Shown piece after piece: positions 18,061 through 27,532 of a DNA stretch of 64,000 nt. The stretch is from contig NZ_JBKQWU010000016.1 in NCBI RefSeq assembly GCF_047275745.1, forward strand, positions 24,378 through 88,377. Direction: 5' to 3'. The notes under the pieces were generated by a model. It worked only from the letters and a program-made list of their open reading frames with translations. It was not told the origin of the DNA and did no database searches. This stretch comes from Amaricoccus sp047275745. Its GTDB lineage: Bacteria > Pseudomonadota > Alphaproteobacteria > Rhodobacterales > Rhodobacteraceae. Each line of letters starts with the position of its first letter. The stretch's first letter is position 1. The position numbers were made by a program, and so were the translations under genes.

Positions 18061-18816
18061 ATGAGTGCAACGCCCTCCGGGGACACGGTCGACCCGACGG
18101 AGGTCGCCAAGTTCGAGGCCATGGCGGCGGAATGGTGGGACCCCACCGGCAAGTTCAGACCGCTGCACATGATGAACCCCTGCCGGCTCGATTACGTGAT
18201 CGCGCAGATCGCGGCGCAGTTCGGGCGCGACCCGAAGGCGGAGCGTCCCTTCGCTGGATTGCGCCTTCTCGACATCGGCTGCGGCGGCGGCCTGCTGAGC
18301 GAGCCGATGGCGCGGCTCGGCGCGGAGGTGACGGGCGCCGACGCCGCGGCGGGCAACATTCCCGTCGCGCGGGTGCACGCGGAACAGTCGGGGCTCGCGA
18401 TCGACTATCGCCACGCGACCGCGGAGGCGCTGGCCGAGGCCGGGGAGCGGTTCGATGTCGTCCTGAACATGGAAGTGGTCGAGCATGTCGCCGATCCGCC
18501 CGCCTATCTCGGCGCCTGCCACGACCTGCTGCGGCCGGGCGGGCTGATGATCTGCTCCACGATCAACCGCAACCCGATGAGCTACGCCGTCGCCATTCTC
18601 GGCGCCGAACATGTGATGCGCTGGCTGCCGAAGGGTACGCATGACTGGCGCAAGTTCCTGACGCCCGACGAGCTTCGCGCGTTGATCGCGGGCGCGGGCC
18701 TCACGCCCGTGGACGCCAAGGGCTTCGTCTTTAACCCGCTGAGCCGGAGCTGGAGCATCTCGGACCGCGACCTGTCGGTCAACTACGTCACCGCGAGCAT
18801 CCGGGAGGCCGGCTGA
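18061..18816 (+). CDS. ubiG: Ubiquinone biosynthesis O-methyltransferase UbiG
   Basis: UbiG carries out both O-methylations in ubiquinone synthesis. The 251-residue protein has the class I SAM motif LDIGCGGGLLSEPMARLGA near residue 70 and the family marks AEWWDPTGKFRPLH and LPKGTHDWRKF. The ATG at 18061 has a GGAAAG site just upstream; a much longer in-frame reading upstream is antisense to pip and was rejected. Confidence 0.95.
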   Translation: MSATPSGDTVDPTEVAKFEAMAAEWWDPTGKFRPLHMMNPCRLDYVIAQIAAQFGRDPKAERPFAGLRLLDIGCGGGLLSEPMARLGAEVTGADAAAGNIPVARVHAEQSGLAIDYRHATAEALAEAGERFDVVLNMEVVEHVADPPAYLGACHDLLRPGGLMICSTINRNPMSYAVAILGAEHVMRWLPKGTHDWRKFLTPDELRALIAGAGLTPVDAKGFVFNPLSRSWSISDRDLSVNYVTASIREAG

Positions 18817-18837
18817 ACCGCTCGCCGCGACCCCTTC

Positions 18838-18921
18838 TGGTGCGGGCGGTCGGAGTCGAACCGACACGCCTTGCGGCGGGGGTGTTTGAGACCCCTGCGT
18901 CTACCATTCCGCCACGCCCGC
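18838..18921 (-). tRNA. tRNA-Leu (anticodon CAA)
   Basis: On the minus strand the 84-nt sequence folds as a class II tRNA with acceptor stem GCGGGCG/CGCCCGC, a D arm containing AATGGTAGACGC, the anticodon loop CTCAAAC, a long variable arm, a GGTTCGACTCC T arm and an encoded CCA. The anticodon CAA reads UUG codons. Confidence 0.96.
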
Positions 18922-19060
18922 GACCCCGTTCCGAGACCCGAGGCGCCGGAACGGCCGCACCCTATGCGCGGGCGGGAGGCAAGTCCAGCGGTTCCGGCCC
19001 GACCCGCCGCGCGGTCGCGCCGGCTGCCCTTTCCCCGCGTTTGGAGGCGCGCTGAACGAC

Positions 19061-19090
19061 GAAGGGCCGCGCCAGTCGGCACGGCCCTTC
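19061..19090 (-). terminator. Terminator hairpin after gap
   Basis: GAAGGGCCG at 19061-19069 pairs perfectly with CGGCCCTTC at 19082-19090. It lies 43 bp past the gap stop on the minus strand and is followed in that direction by a weak T-rich stretch. Confidence 0.7.
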
Positions 19091-19132
19091 CGGATCGGAG
19101 GCGAAGCGGGCGTCGCGCCCGCTCCCGGTTGT

Positions 19133-20134
19133 TCAGATCAGCTTGCCCATCGCGACGGCGGTGTCGGCCATCCGGTTCGAGAAGCCCCATTCATTGTCGT
19201 ACCAGGTCAGGATGCGGACCATGGTGCCGTCCATGACCTTGGTCTGGTCCATGTGGAAGATCGACGAATGGCTGTCGTGGTTGAAGTCCGAGGAGACGAG
19301 CGGCTCGGTCGTGTAGCCGAGGATGCCGTCGAGCTCGCCATCGGCGGCTTCCTTGATCGCCGCGTTCACTTCCTCGACCGAGGTCGCCTTCTTCGCGATG
19401 AAGACGAGGTCCACCACCGAGACGTTCGGCGTCGGCACGCGGATCGCCACGCCGTCGAGCTTGCCATTGAGCTGCGGCAGGACGAGCCCCACCGCCTTGG
19501 CGGCGCCGGTCGAGGTCGGGATCATCGAGAGCGCCGCGGCGCGGGCCCGGTAGAGATCCTTGTGCATCGTGTCGAGCGTCGGCTGGTCGCCGGTGTAGCT
19601 GTGGATCGTGGTCATGAAGCCCTTCTCGATCCCGATGGCCTTGTCGAGCACATAGGCGACGGGCGAGAGGCAGTTCGTCGTGCAGGAGGCGTTGGAGACG
19701 ACGAGATCGTCCTTGGTCAGCGCCTTGTCGTTCACGCCGAAGACGATGGTCTTGTCGGCGCCCGAGGACGGGGCGGAGACGAGGACGCGCTTGGAGCCGT
19801 TCTCCAGGTGGATCTTCGCCTTCTCCTTGTCGGTGAAGATGCCGGTGCACTCCATCGCGATGTCGACGTCGCCCCAGGGCAGTTCCTTCGGGTCGCGGAT
19901 CGCGGTGACCTTGATCGGACCGCGACCAACGTCGATCGAGTCGCCGGTCACGGTGACGGTGCCCGGGAAGCGCCCGTGAACCGAATCGTAGCGGATGAGA
20001 TGGGCGTTCGTCTCGACCGGGCCGAGATCGTTGATGGCGACCACCTCGATATCGGTCCGGCCGGACTCGATGATCGCGCGCAGAACATTGCGCCCGATGC
20101 GCCCGAAGCCGTTGATTGCAACCTTGACCGTCAT
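19133..20134 (-). CDS. gap: Glyceraldehyde-3-phosphate dehydrogenase, type I
   Basis: Catalyses the NAD-dependent oxidation and phosphorylation of glyceraldehyde-3-phosphate in glycolysis and its reverse. The 333-residue protein has the Rossmann start INGFGRIGRN, the active-site Cys151 in SNASCTTNC and the later HSYTGDQ catalytic His region. It is monocistronic here: a hairpin follows it and a 525-bp gap precedes it. Confidence 0.96.
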   Translation of the reverse strand: MTVKVAINGFGRIGRNVLRAIIESGRTDIEVVAINDLGPVETNAHLIRYDSVHGRFPGTVTVTGDSIDVGRGPIKVTAIRDPKELPWGDVDIAMECTGIFTDKEKAKIHLENGSKRVLVSAPSSGADKTIVFGVNDKALTKDDLVVSNASCTTNCLSPVAYVLDKAIGIEKGFMTTIHSYTGDQPTLDTMHKDLYRARAAALSMIPTSTGAAKAVGLVLPQLNGKLDGVAIRVPTPNVSVVDLVFIAKKATSVEEVNAAIKEAADGELDGILGYTTEPLVSSDFNHDSHSSIFHMDQTKVMDGTMVRILTWYDNEWGFSNRMADTAVAMGKLI

Positions 20135-20659
20135 GTTTCCTCTTCCCTCGCCTGGGGGCGCTTAACCAGAACGCGGCCGGCGGCGTCGCACCAGCCCGCG
20201 TATTCGCTCTCGCGCCGGTCCTCCGGCCTCCCGGGCTCGAAGCGCTGTTCGAGAGCCCCGGGACGCCGCGAATTCGGCGGCTTCCGGATACAGTCCCGCG
20301 CGCCTCCCCGCAAGTCATCCCGCCCCGGGGCAAGGTCGTCTCGATCACCTCCGGCCGACTGGCCTCGGCGCCGGGCACATCCGCGAGACCCTGCCCGGCG
20401 AAAGCCGCATGCCCTCGCCCCGGGTGCGCCGCATATCGCACCGCGACGGATCGCCTCCACGCCCGCGCCGCGGCGCAGCTCCGCGCCTTGGGCCTCTTCC
20501 CGGCCCGATTGACGGCGAGGCAGCGCGCCGCCATGCTCCGGGAACCGGACAATTTCATGGGACGCGGCCGCGATTTCGGGTCGCGCCCCTCGCTCCGCCG
20601 TCACGCTTGTATGAAGCTCCGCCGCGAATTATGACAGGTCGAGCAACCGCCGAGACGCC
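20135..20659. promoter_or_regulatory. Long non-coding region between gap and the DeoR regulator
   Basis: About 525 bp separate the divergent gap and DeoR-type genes. Several long open frames cross it, but their Arg/Gly/Ala-rich translations look like GC-driven readings and match nothing known to me. It must include the gap promoter. I see no riboswitch or clear operator. Confidence 0.4.
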
Positions 20660-21439
20660 ATGGCCCAGAACTTTCGCCACTCCGAGATCCTGACCATCGC
20701 CCGCGACGCCGGCAAGGTCACGGTGGAGGGGCTCGCGGCGCATTTCAACGTCACCGCGCAGACGATCCGGCGCGATCTCGCCGAACTCTGCGACGTGGGC
20801 CAGCTCACCCGCGTCCATGGCGGAGCGATGATCCCCTCCGGCGTGATCGCGCTCGGCTACGAGGACCGGCGCAGCCTCGCCTCGGTCGAGAAGGACGAGA
20901 TCGCGCGGATGGTGGCGGAGCAGATCCCGGACGGGGTCTCGATCTTCATGAACATCGGCACGACGACGGAGGCCGTCGCCCGCGCGCTCCTGAAGCACCG
21001 CAACCTCATGGTGATCACCAACAACCTCAATGTCGCCAACATCCTCGCGACGAGCCCGAATTCCGAGGTGATCGTCGCCGGCGGCATCCTGCGCCGTGCC
21101 GACGGGGCGCTGGTCGGCGATGTGACGGCGGAATTCATCGGCCAGTTCAAGGTCGATTACGCGATCATCGGCTCGGCCGCGGTCGACCCGGACGGCTCGC
21201 TGCTTGACTACGACTTCCGCGAGGTCCGTGTGGCCCAGGCGATCATCAAGAACGCGCGCAAGAGCTTCCTCGTCGCCGACCATACCAAGTTCAAGATGGC
21301 GGCCCCGGTCCGCATCGCAAGCCTCGCCGATCTCAACGGTTTCTTCACCGATGTCGCGCCGCCGAAATCCATCGTGCAGCTTTGCGCGGACAACGACGTC
21401 TTCATCCGCACCGTCGAAAGCTCCGCGCGGGGGCGCTGA
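20660..21439 (+). CDS. DeoR/GlpR family transcriptional regulator
   Basis: A 259-residue repressor-type regulator. The N-terminal DeoR helix-turn-helix spans about residues 20-55 (VEGLAAHFNVTAQTIRRDL, then a GGA wing) and the C-terminal sugar-phosphate sensor domain includes the conserved GTT and DHTKF elements. GlpR binds glycerol-3-phosphate, but no glp gene is adjacent. The downstream gene resembles uronate dehydrogenase, so a sugar-acid ligand is possible. The effector cannot be told from sequence. Confidence 0.88.
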   Translation: MAQNFRHSEILTIARDAGKVTVEGLAAHFNVTAQTIRRDLAELCDVGQLTRVHGGAMIPSGVIALGYEDRRSLASVEKDEIARMVAEQIPDGVSIFMNIGTTTEAVARALLKHRNLMVITNNLNVANILATSPNSEVIVAGGILRRADGALVGDVTAEFIGQFKVDYAIIGSAAVDPDGSLLDYDFREVRVAQAIIKNARKSFLVADHTKFKMAAPVRIASLADLNGFFTDVAPPKSIVQLCADNDVFIRTVESSARGR

Positions 21440-21557
21440 TCGCCGGGAGCCACCACCTCCGGGGCACCCGGGCGACTTCCCCGCCACGAACCCTATCATC
21501 CGGACCCGTTTTGTGCTCCGCTGCCCCTCGGCAGGAACCGGCGAGGAGGACGGAGCC

Positions 21558-22382
21558 ATGACCAAGGACTGCGGCCGGGAGTTCGAGCGCATCCTGATCA
21601 CCGGCGCCGCCGGCAATCTGGGCGATCATCTGCGCCGGGGGCTCGGCCATCTCGCGAACCGGCTGCGGCTGCTCGATGTCCGGCCCATGGGCGAGGCGCT
21701 GGAGAACGAGGAAATCGTCGAATGCGATCTCTCCGACCGCGCGCAGGCCTTCGCGGCGATCCGGGATTGCGACGCGATCGTTCATTTCGCCGGCCATCCG
21801 CGCGAGATGAGCTTCGACGAGATCCTGCGCGACACCCTGCCCGCCGCCTATAACGTCTATGAAGGCGCGCGGCAGTTCGGGGTCAAACGTGTCGTCTACG
21901 CCAGTTCGATCCACGCCGTCGGCTTCCATCCCGTCGAGGACGTGCCCGGTACGCGGGCTCGTCACCGCCCCGACACCTTCTACGGGCTGACCAAGACCTT
22001 CACCGAGGATCTCGCCAGCCTCTACTGGGACAAATGGGGGATCGAGAGCGTCTGCCTTCGGATCTGCTCCTGCTTTCCCGAGCCCACGGACCGGCGGATG
22101 CTCTGGAGCTGGCTCAGCTATTCCGACTGCGTGCGGCTGACCGAGGCGGCGCTGCTCGCGCCCCGGGTCGGCTTCTCGGTCATCTATGGCACGTCGGACA
22201 ACGCGCGCGCCGCGGTCTCGAACGAGGGCGCGGGCCATATCGGCTTCCGCCCGAAGGACAGCGCCGACCATCACGCGCTCCGGGTCCTGACGCGTATCCG
22301 GCGCGAGGACCCCGGAAGCGTGGCGGCGCGGGTGGTCGGTGGCGGCTTCGCCGCGGCGCCGCATCCCGACGACGCGCGATAG
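21558..22382 (+). CDS. NAD-dependent epimerase/dehydratase family, uronate dehydrogenase-like
   Basis: A 274-residue short-chain reductase with the Rossmann motif TGAAGNLGD, an active-site Tyr and Lys in YGLTK, and YASSIH before it. Spacing and the later RICSCFPEP, RMLWSWLS and GFRPKD stretches resemble Agrobacterium uronate dehydrogenase, which oxidises galacturonate or glucuronate to the aldaric lactone. Start ATG 21558 has a GAGGAGGACGGAG site. It lies 118 bp after a DeoR regulator, which may control it. Substrate is inferred. Confidence 0.75.
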   Translation: MTKDCGREFERILITGAAGNLGDHLRRGLGHLANRLRLLDVRPMGEALENEEIVECDLSDRAQAFAAIRDCDAIVHFAGHPREMSFDEILRDTLPAAYNVYEGARQFGVKRVVYASSIHAVGFHPVEDVPGTRARHRPDTFYGLTKTFTEDLASLYWDKWGIESVCLRICSCFPEPTDRRMLWSWLSYSDCVRLTEAALLAPRVGFSVIYGTSDNARAAVSNEGAGHIGFRPKDSADHHALRVLTRIRREDPGSVAARVVGGGFAAAPHPDDAR

Positions 22383-22466
22383 GCTTCACGGGCGGCCGCC
22401 GGGCCCATGGCGGAAGCCGCCCGAACTCCCCCCGCGCGATCCGCGGGCGTTGTACGAGGACGACCG

Positions 22467-23162
22467 ATGGACTACTTTTCGACGCTCGCGGCGACCTGGC
22501 CCGGAGTGACCGAGAGCCGGGAGGGCTGGACGCTGCGGCGCGCCACGGACGCGGGCAACCGCGTGTCCTCCGCCACGCGCGAAGACGCGCGCGCCGATCC
22601 CGAGGCCGCCGCGCGGGCCATGCGCGCGATGGGCCAGCCGCCGCTCTTCATGATCCGCGACGGCGAGGAGGATCTCGACTCCGCGCTGGGCGCTCTCGGC
22701 TATCTGCCCGAGGACCCGTCGGTGATCCTCGCCGCCCCGGCCGCCCAACTCCGGATCGAGGGCGCGGAGCGCGCCGTCATCCGCTGCGACGCGCCGCTCG
22801 CGCGGATGAGGGAGATCTGGCGGGAGAACGACATCGGCGCCGCCCGGCTCGAAGTGATGGAGCGCGCGTCGGAACCCAGAACCTTCCTGCTCGCACGCGA
22901 CGGCGACCGCCCGGCGGGTTGCGCCTTCCTCGCCGCCGCCGGCGATGTCGCGATGATCCACGCGCTCGCGATCGCCCCCTTCGCGCGACGCAAGGGCCTC
23001 GGCACCCGCGCGACCCGGGCCGCGGCCGCCTGGGCGCTGGAGAACGGCGCGGCCGAGCTGGCGCTCGCCGTCCGCGAGGACAATGCCGCCGCGCTCGAAC
23101 TCTACAGCCGCCTCGGTTTTGAAACCCGGGCGCGCTACCGGTACCGCCGCGCGCCGTCCTGA
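22467..23162 (+). CDS. GNAT family N-acetyltransferase
   Basis: A 231-residue acetyltransferase. The C-terminal half has the acetyl-CoA-binding pattern ALAIAPFARRKGLGTRATRAA and a following LAVREDNAAALELYSRLGF, typical of GNAT motif A and B. The acceptor is unknown. ATG 22467 was chosen because ACGAGGA precedes it and the N-terminus MDYFSTLAATWP looks native; a start 60 nt upstream is possible. Its 3' end is 4 bp from the convergent LysR gene. Confidence 0.82.
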   Translation: MDYFSTLAATWPGVTESREGWTLRRATDAGNRVSSATREDARADPEAAARAMRAMGQPPLFMIRDGEEDLDSALGALGYLPEDPSVILAAPAAQLRIEGAERAVIRCDAPLARMREIWRENDIGAARLEVMERASEPRTFLLARDGDRPAGCAFLAAAGDVAMIHALAIAPFARRKGLGTRATRAAAAWALENGAAELALAVREDNAAALELYSRLGFETRARYRYRRAPS

Positions 23163-23166
23163 CCGC

Positions 23167-24078
23167 TCAACCGGGCCAGTGGTCCGGCCCCAGGTCCTTG
23201 AAATGCTCGGCGAGGAAATCGATGAAGGCGCGGAGCTTCGGCTGGGCGAAGCGGCCCTCCGGATAGACGGCGAAGATGCCGAGCTTCTCGGCGCCCCGAT
23301 CGGGCATCACCTCGACGAGCCTTCCCGCTTCGATCGCCTCGCAGATGATGAAACTCGGCAGCTGCGCGATGCCGAGCCCCATTTCCGCCGCCTTCATCAG
23401 CGAGTCGCCATTGTTCGCCGTCAGCCGCCCGCCGACCCGGATCTGCCGCTCCTCGCCCGAGGGACCGCGCAGGCGCCAGAAATTGCCGGTGGCGAGGTTG
23501 GAATAATGCAGGAGCTGGTGCCGGTGCAGGTCCTCGAGCGATCTGGGCTCCCCCATCCGCTCCAGATAGGCCGGCGCCGCGACGAGGCGGCGCGCGGTCT
23601 CGGCGAGCTTGCGCGCCTTCAGGGAACTGTCCTCCAGAACCCCGACCCGGACCGCGAGGTCGAAACCCTCGGCCACGATTTCGACGTAGCGGTCGTCGAG
23701 GACCATGTGCACATCCACATCCGGATAGGCCTGGAGGAAGCTCGCGATCGCGGGCGAGAGGTGCTTGACCCCGAAGCTCATCGGCGCGGAGATGCGGAGC
23801 GAGCCCTTGGGCGTCGCCTGCATCGCGGTCACCATCTCGTCGGCCTCCGCCGCGTCGGAGAGCACGGTGCGGGCCCGGTCGTAATAGGCGAGCCCGACCT
23901 CGGTCGGGCTGACGCGGCGGGTCGTCCGGTTCAGGAGCCGCACCGCGAGCCGCGCCTCGAGCGCCGAGACATGCTTGGAGATCGCCGATTTCGAGAGCCC
24001 CATCCTCCGCGCGGCCTCGGTGAAGCCACCGTGGTCAACGACCTGAACGAAGGCTTCCATCTCGGTCAGGCGATCCAT
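23167..24078 (-). CDS. LysR family transcriptional regulator
   Basis: A 303-residue LysR regulator of the group related to CrgA/DsdC-like proteins. The N-terminal winged helix-turn-helix spans residues 1-60 (FTEAARRMGLSKSAISKHVSALE, LLNRTTR), with a C-terminal periplasmic-binding-like effector domain. No divergent partner is obvious: the upstream neighbour is the lysozyme-like lipoprotein on the same strand. The target is unknown. Confidence 0.9.
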   Translation of the reverse strand: MDRLTEMEAFVQVVDHGGFTEAARRMGLSKSAISKHVSALEARLAVRLLNRTTRRVSPTEVGLAYYDRARTVLSDAAEADEMVTAMQATPKGSLRISAPMSFGVKHLSPAIASFLQAYPDVDVHMVLDDRYVEIVAEGFDLAVRVGVLEDSSLKARKLAETARRLVAAPAYLERMGEPRSLEDLHRHQLLHYSNLATGNFWRLRGPSGEERQIRVGGRLTANNGDSLMKAAEMGLGIAQLPSFIICEAIEAGRLVEVMPDRGAEKLGIFAVYPEGRFAQPKLRAFIDFLAEHFKDLGPDHWPG

Positions 24079-24168
24079 TCCGATCCCCGAAATTGTTTCC
24101 GGAAGGAGAACATTAGGCTCCGGGTTCCGCCAGCGTCAACCGCGTTCACCGCCGGGAAGCCGCGAGGC

Positions 24169-24750
24169 TCACCGTCTCGGGCAGAGGCGAAGCTGGTTCT
24201 CGTAGACCCGTGCCCAGGTCTGCACGTCGCGGGCGACCGCGGGAAGCCAGGCCTTGCGCCGCCAGGTTCCCCGCGCATAGCCGGTCTTGCCTTCGTGATA
24301 GGCGAGATACTGGTTGTAGGCGTCATTGAGCGGGACGCCGTTCAGCCTGCTGTTGAGATTCATGTACCAGCCGATGAAATCGGAGGAATCGGCGAAATCC
24401 TCGCGATCCGCGCGGTGGCTGCCAGTGTCGCGCTGGTACCATTCCCAGGTTCCGTCCAGCGCCTGGCTGTAGCCATAGGCGCTCGATCGCGGAACCTGAC
24501 GCGAGAAGATGCCGGAGCCGACGCGCTTCATCGGCTGGGCATCGTAGCGGAAGCTCGATTCGCGGGAGATCGTCGCAAGCTGGACCGAGACGGGAACGCC
24601 CCAGCGGGCCTGCGTCTCGTTCATCGCCGTGAACCAGTGAGGCCGCTCCTCCTGGATGCGGCAGGCGTCGGCGACCGTGCTCGGCGGAGCGTCGTGCCCG
24701 GAACACGATGACAAGATGAGTATCGCCGCGATGAAGGCGAAACGCCGCAT
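24169..24750 (-). CDS. Lytic transglycosylase-type lipoprotein
   Basis: A 193-residue protein with a signal peptide ending in a lipobox LSSC, so probably anchored in a membrane facing the periplasm. It has an SLT/lysozyme-like fold signature: ISRESSFRYDAQP (catalytic Glu in ESS), AYGYSQALDGTWEWYQ and NQYLAYHEGKTGY. Such enzymes cleave the MurNAc-GlcNAc bond of peptidoglycan. ATG 24750 was chosen because it gives the signal peptide; the reading continues upstream through the neighbouring transporter antisense frame. Confidence 0.85.
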   Translation of the reverse strand: MRRFAFIAAILILSSCSGHDAPPSTVADACRIQEERPHWFTAMNETQARWGVPVSVQLATISRESSFRYDAQPMKRVGSGIFSRQVPRSSAYGYSQALDGTWEWYQRDTGSHRADREDFADSSDFIGWYMNLNSRLNGVPLNDAYNQYLAYHEGKTGYARGTWRRKAWLPAVARDVQTWARVYENQLRLCPRR

Positions 24751-24866
24751 TACGTGGAAACCTGCCCTACGATGACCGCTCGCGTGTCTTTTCGCACGTC
24801 TGGGCAGGAATATCGCAGCCGTTCCGCGTCTTTGCAAGCAAAAGCTCACCGGTGGGCCGGCCGCGC

Positions 24867-25748
24867 TCAGATGAAGAACACCAGCGTCGCCGGAATCGAG
24901 ATGACGGAGATGAGCGTCGAGACGACCACGAGCCCCGCGACCTCGTCGGGCCGGGCGTCGTATTTCGCCGCGAGCATGTAGGAGGTCACCGCGACCGGCG
25001 TCGAGAGCTGCAGCACCATGACGCCGAGCGGCAAGCGCCCGAGGCCGAAGGCGAGCCCGACCGCGATCGGCACCGCGAGGCAGAGCGCGAGCTTGACGAG
25101 GCTCACCCAGAGGGCGAGGCCGAGCGAGCGCGGCCTCAGCCGCGAGATCGCAACGCCGAGTGTCAGCAGCATCAGCGGGATCGCCATCTGGCCCACGAGA
25201 TCGACCGAATTGCCGAGCCAGACCGGGAGCTGCCAGTCCATCGCGAGGAAGATCGAGCCGAAAACGGTGCCCCATACCAGCGGCTCCCGGAAGGCGCGGC
25301 TCGGCGGCCCGCCCCCTGCGACGACCCAGACGCCGAAGGTGAAACTCAGGATCGCCATCACCGCGAAGACGATCACGGCGAGGTCGAAGCCCGCCTGACC
25401 GAAGGCGAAGAGCGCGATCGGCAGGCCGAGATTGCCGGTATTGCCGAAGGTGACCGGCCCCCAGTAGGTCGCGAGGTCGAGCCGGAGCACGCGCAGGCCG
25501 AACCAGGCGATCAGGCCGAGCACCGTATAGGCGACGAGGGAGGCGAGCACCGTATCGCGCAGGATCGCCGGATCGACGTTGGAGCGCATCAACGCCATGA
25601 AGATCAGGCACGGAACGGACAGGGTCATCGCGAGCCGGGTGACGAACTCGACATCGAAGTTCCAGCCCGCCCTGACCCAGGCGTAACCGATCCCCGCGAG
25701 AAGAAAGACCGGGGCCACGCTCTGGACGACCTGAAGAAAAATTGACAT
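24867..25748 (-). CDS. AEC family transporter
   Basis: A 293-residue integral membrane protein with about ten hydrophobic segments in the two-times-five arrangement of the auxin efflux carrier family. Conserved NTGNLGLPIALFAFG in the first repeat and STPVAVTSYMLAAKY in the second are diagnostic. Bacterial members export or take up organic acids such as malonate or malate; the substrate here is unknown. The longer reading would add 26 residues without hydrophobic character, so ATG 25748 was preferred. Confidence 0.88.
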   Translation of the reverse strand: MSIFLQVVQSVAPVFLLAGIGYAWVRAGWNFDVEFVTRLAMTLSVPCLIFMALMRSNVDPAILRDTVLASLVAYTVLGLIAWFGLRVLRLDLATYWGPVTFGNTGNLGLPIALFAFGQAGFDLAVIVFAVMAILSFTFGVWVVAGGGPPSRAFREPLVWGTVFGSIFLAMDWQLPVWLGNSVDLVGQMAIPLMLLTLGVAISRLRPRSLGLALWVSLVKLALCLAVPIAVGLAFGLGRLPLGVMVLQLSTPVAVTSYMLAAKYDARPDEVAGLVVVSTLISVISIPATLVFFI

Positions 25749-25876
25749 GTGCCGATCCGTCACGGAGTTGGGCGGTTGTTCACCACACCGGAGCTTGGCT
25801 CTCGGCCCATGTGGACACAAAGTCAACCGAAGGTTATGATGCGATGCGGCGTGTGAGGTATGGGGGGCCGTGGTAA

Positions 25877-26206
25877 ATGTTGACAGCTTCGGCCAAATTC
25901 ACTGTCGGGCAGGTGGTCCGCCACCGCGTCCACCCCTTCCGGGGCGTCATCTTCGACGTGGACCCGACCTTCAGCAATACCGATGAATGGTGGGAATCGA
26001 TCCCGGAGGAGAACCGTCCGGACAAGAACCAGCCGTTCTATCATCTGCTCGCCGAGAACGAGACCTCCTACTACGTCGCCTATGTCTCCGAGCAGAACCT
26101 GGTTCGTGACGATTCGGGTGAGCCCGTCGACCATCCCGAAGTCGCCGAGATGTTCGGGCCGATGCTGGAAGGCGGGCATTACGGGATCGGGTCGCACCTT
26201 CACTGA
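25877..26206 (+). CDS. hspQ: Heat shock protein HspQ
   Basis: A 109-residue protein of the HspQ/YccV hemimethylated-DNA-binding fold. It carries FTVGQVVRHRVHPFRGVIFDVDPTF and the later QPFYHLLAENE and YVAYVSEQNL segments. In enterobacteria HspQ modulates Lon specificity and DnaA stability. The gene stands alone between convergent or divergent neighbours. ATG 25877 fits the family N-terminus. Confidence 0.93.
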   Translation: MLTASAKFTVGQVVRHRVHPFRGVIFDVDPTFSNTDEWWESIPEENRPDKNQPFYHLLAENETSYYVAYVSEQNLVRDDSGEPVDHPEVAEMFGPMLEGGHYGIGSHLH

Positions 26207-26381
26207 GGGATCGCGGTCGGGCGCGGGCCTCCGGGAATCGCCTCGATCGGAGGGCGTGGGGCCGCGCCTCGTTCTCCCGTGTCCTCGGAGCGGCGGGTTC
26301 CGCTTCCGCTGCCTCAACCTCAGGGGCGCGCGGCTGCTTGGGCGGTCGCTTCGCCTTCCGCTCAGCTAACGCGATGGACCG

Positions 26382-27506
26382 TCACCATCCACCGAAACGC
26401 GGCCATTCGGCGATGATGTCCCCGGTCTCCGCTCCGATCACGTGGTACCGATCGTATTGCGCCCCGGTGGCGCAGGCATGGTTCGGCAGGACGCGAAGCC
26501 GCGTCCCGATCGACGGCATCGGCGGCTGCGCGGCGGTACCCGGGCGCGCGGCGACGATCCCGTGTTCCTGGTTCGCCGCGATCACGATCGTATCGCCGAA
26601 CGGCTGACCGTCGAGGCCGAGCACGATGCCATACCCCTGATCCACCGCCTGGTTCGCCGTGCCCCGGTCACGCGACATCGCCATCCAGCCGGCGTCGGTG
26701 ATCGTCCAGCCCTTGGCGGCCTGGTGGCCGATCACCTCCGTCAGAACCGACACGGCGATCTCCTCCGGCCCGCAGACGCCGACGCCGGCCTGGAACAGGT
26801 CGAAGAAGACGCTCACCCCGGCCCGGAACTCGGTCAGCCCCTCGAAGCTCTGCGCGGCGAGGAACGTGGGCGTGGAGCCCGCGCTCACCACCGGGCAGGG
26901 GAAGTCCATGCCACGCAGGATCGCCGCGGCGCCGGTGACGGCGAGCCTTTCGCCCTCGGCGGCGGCGCGCAGCGCCTCGCTGGAGCGCGCGTTGTAGCTC
27001 TCGCCGCCATGGGTCAGCACGCCGCGCGGACCGCCCGGCGGCAGCGCCCGCGCGATGGCGCCGAGGCGCTCCGCGTCGTCCGGCGCGACACCCGAGCGAT
27101 GGCCATCGCAGTCGATCTCGATCAGCGCCGGAATCGCATCGCCGCGCGCCGCGATCGCCTCGGCCTGTTCCACGCTGTCGATGAGCACGGCGAGATCGCA
27201 GCCGCCGGCGCGGATCGCTGCCACCCGGTCGAGCTTGTCGGGCGCGATCCCCACCCCGTAGGTCAGGTCGGTCACCCCGGCGGCGGCGAATTCCTCGGCC
27301 TCGCGCAGCGTCGATACCATCGCCGGCCCCGCCGGCGAGATCATCAGCCGCCGCGCGACCTCGACGCATTTCGCGGTCTTCAGATGCGGCCGGAACGTCA
27401 CGCCGGAGCCTTCGAGCCGCGCATGCAGCCGCGCGATGTTGCGGTTCATCCGCGCTTCATCGAGGAGCAGGCAGGGGGTCGGGACGGTCGCGAGTGTGGA
27501 TGGCAT
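26382..27506 (-). CDS. DSD1 family PLP-dependent enzyme (D-threonine aldolase/D-serine dehydratase type)
   Basis: A 374-residue fold-type III PLP enzyme. The PLP lysine is K43 in RPHLKTAKC; the C-terminal domain has the metal-binding H and C pair seen as PNHACAT. Members split D-threonine to glycine and acetaldehyde or dehydrate D-serine. It sits 27 bp downstream of the gamma-glutamyltransferase gene on the same strand, so the two probably form an amino-acid catabolic operon. Which D-amino acid is used cannot be decided. Confidence 0.85.
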   Translation of the reverse strand: MPSTLATVPTPCLLLDEARMNRNIARLHARLEGSGVTFRPHLKTAKCVEVARRLMISPAGPAMVSTLREAEEFAAAGVTDLTYGVGIAPDKLDRVAAIRAGGCDLAVLIDSVEQAEAIAARGDAIPALIEIDCDGHRSGVAPDDAERLGAIARALPPGGPRGVLTHGGESYNARSSEALRAAAEGERLAVTGAAAILRGMDFPCPVVSAGSTPTFLAAQSFEGLTEFRAGVSVFFDLFQAGVGVCGPEEIAVSVLTEVIGHQAAKGWTITDAGWMAMSRDRGTANQAVDQGYGIVLGLDGQPFGDTIVIAANQEHGIVAARPGTAAQPPMPSIGTRLRVLPNHACATGAQYDRYHVIGAETGDIIAEWPRFGGW

Positions 27507-27532
27507 GGTCTGTTTCCCGTCTGGTCGCCGAT

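Noticed and set aside
20131..20604. 157-codon minus-strand open frame upstream of gap
   Set aside because: Arg/Gly/Ala-rich with no motif or homologue in memory; probably chance openness in the control region.
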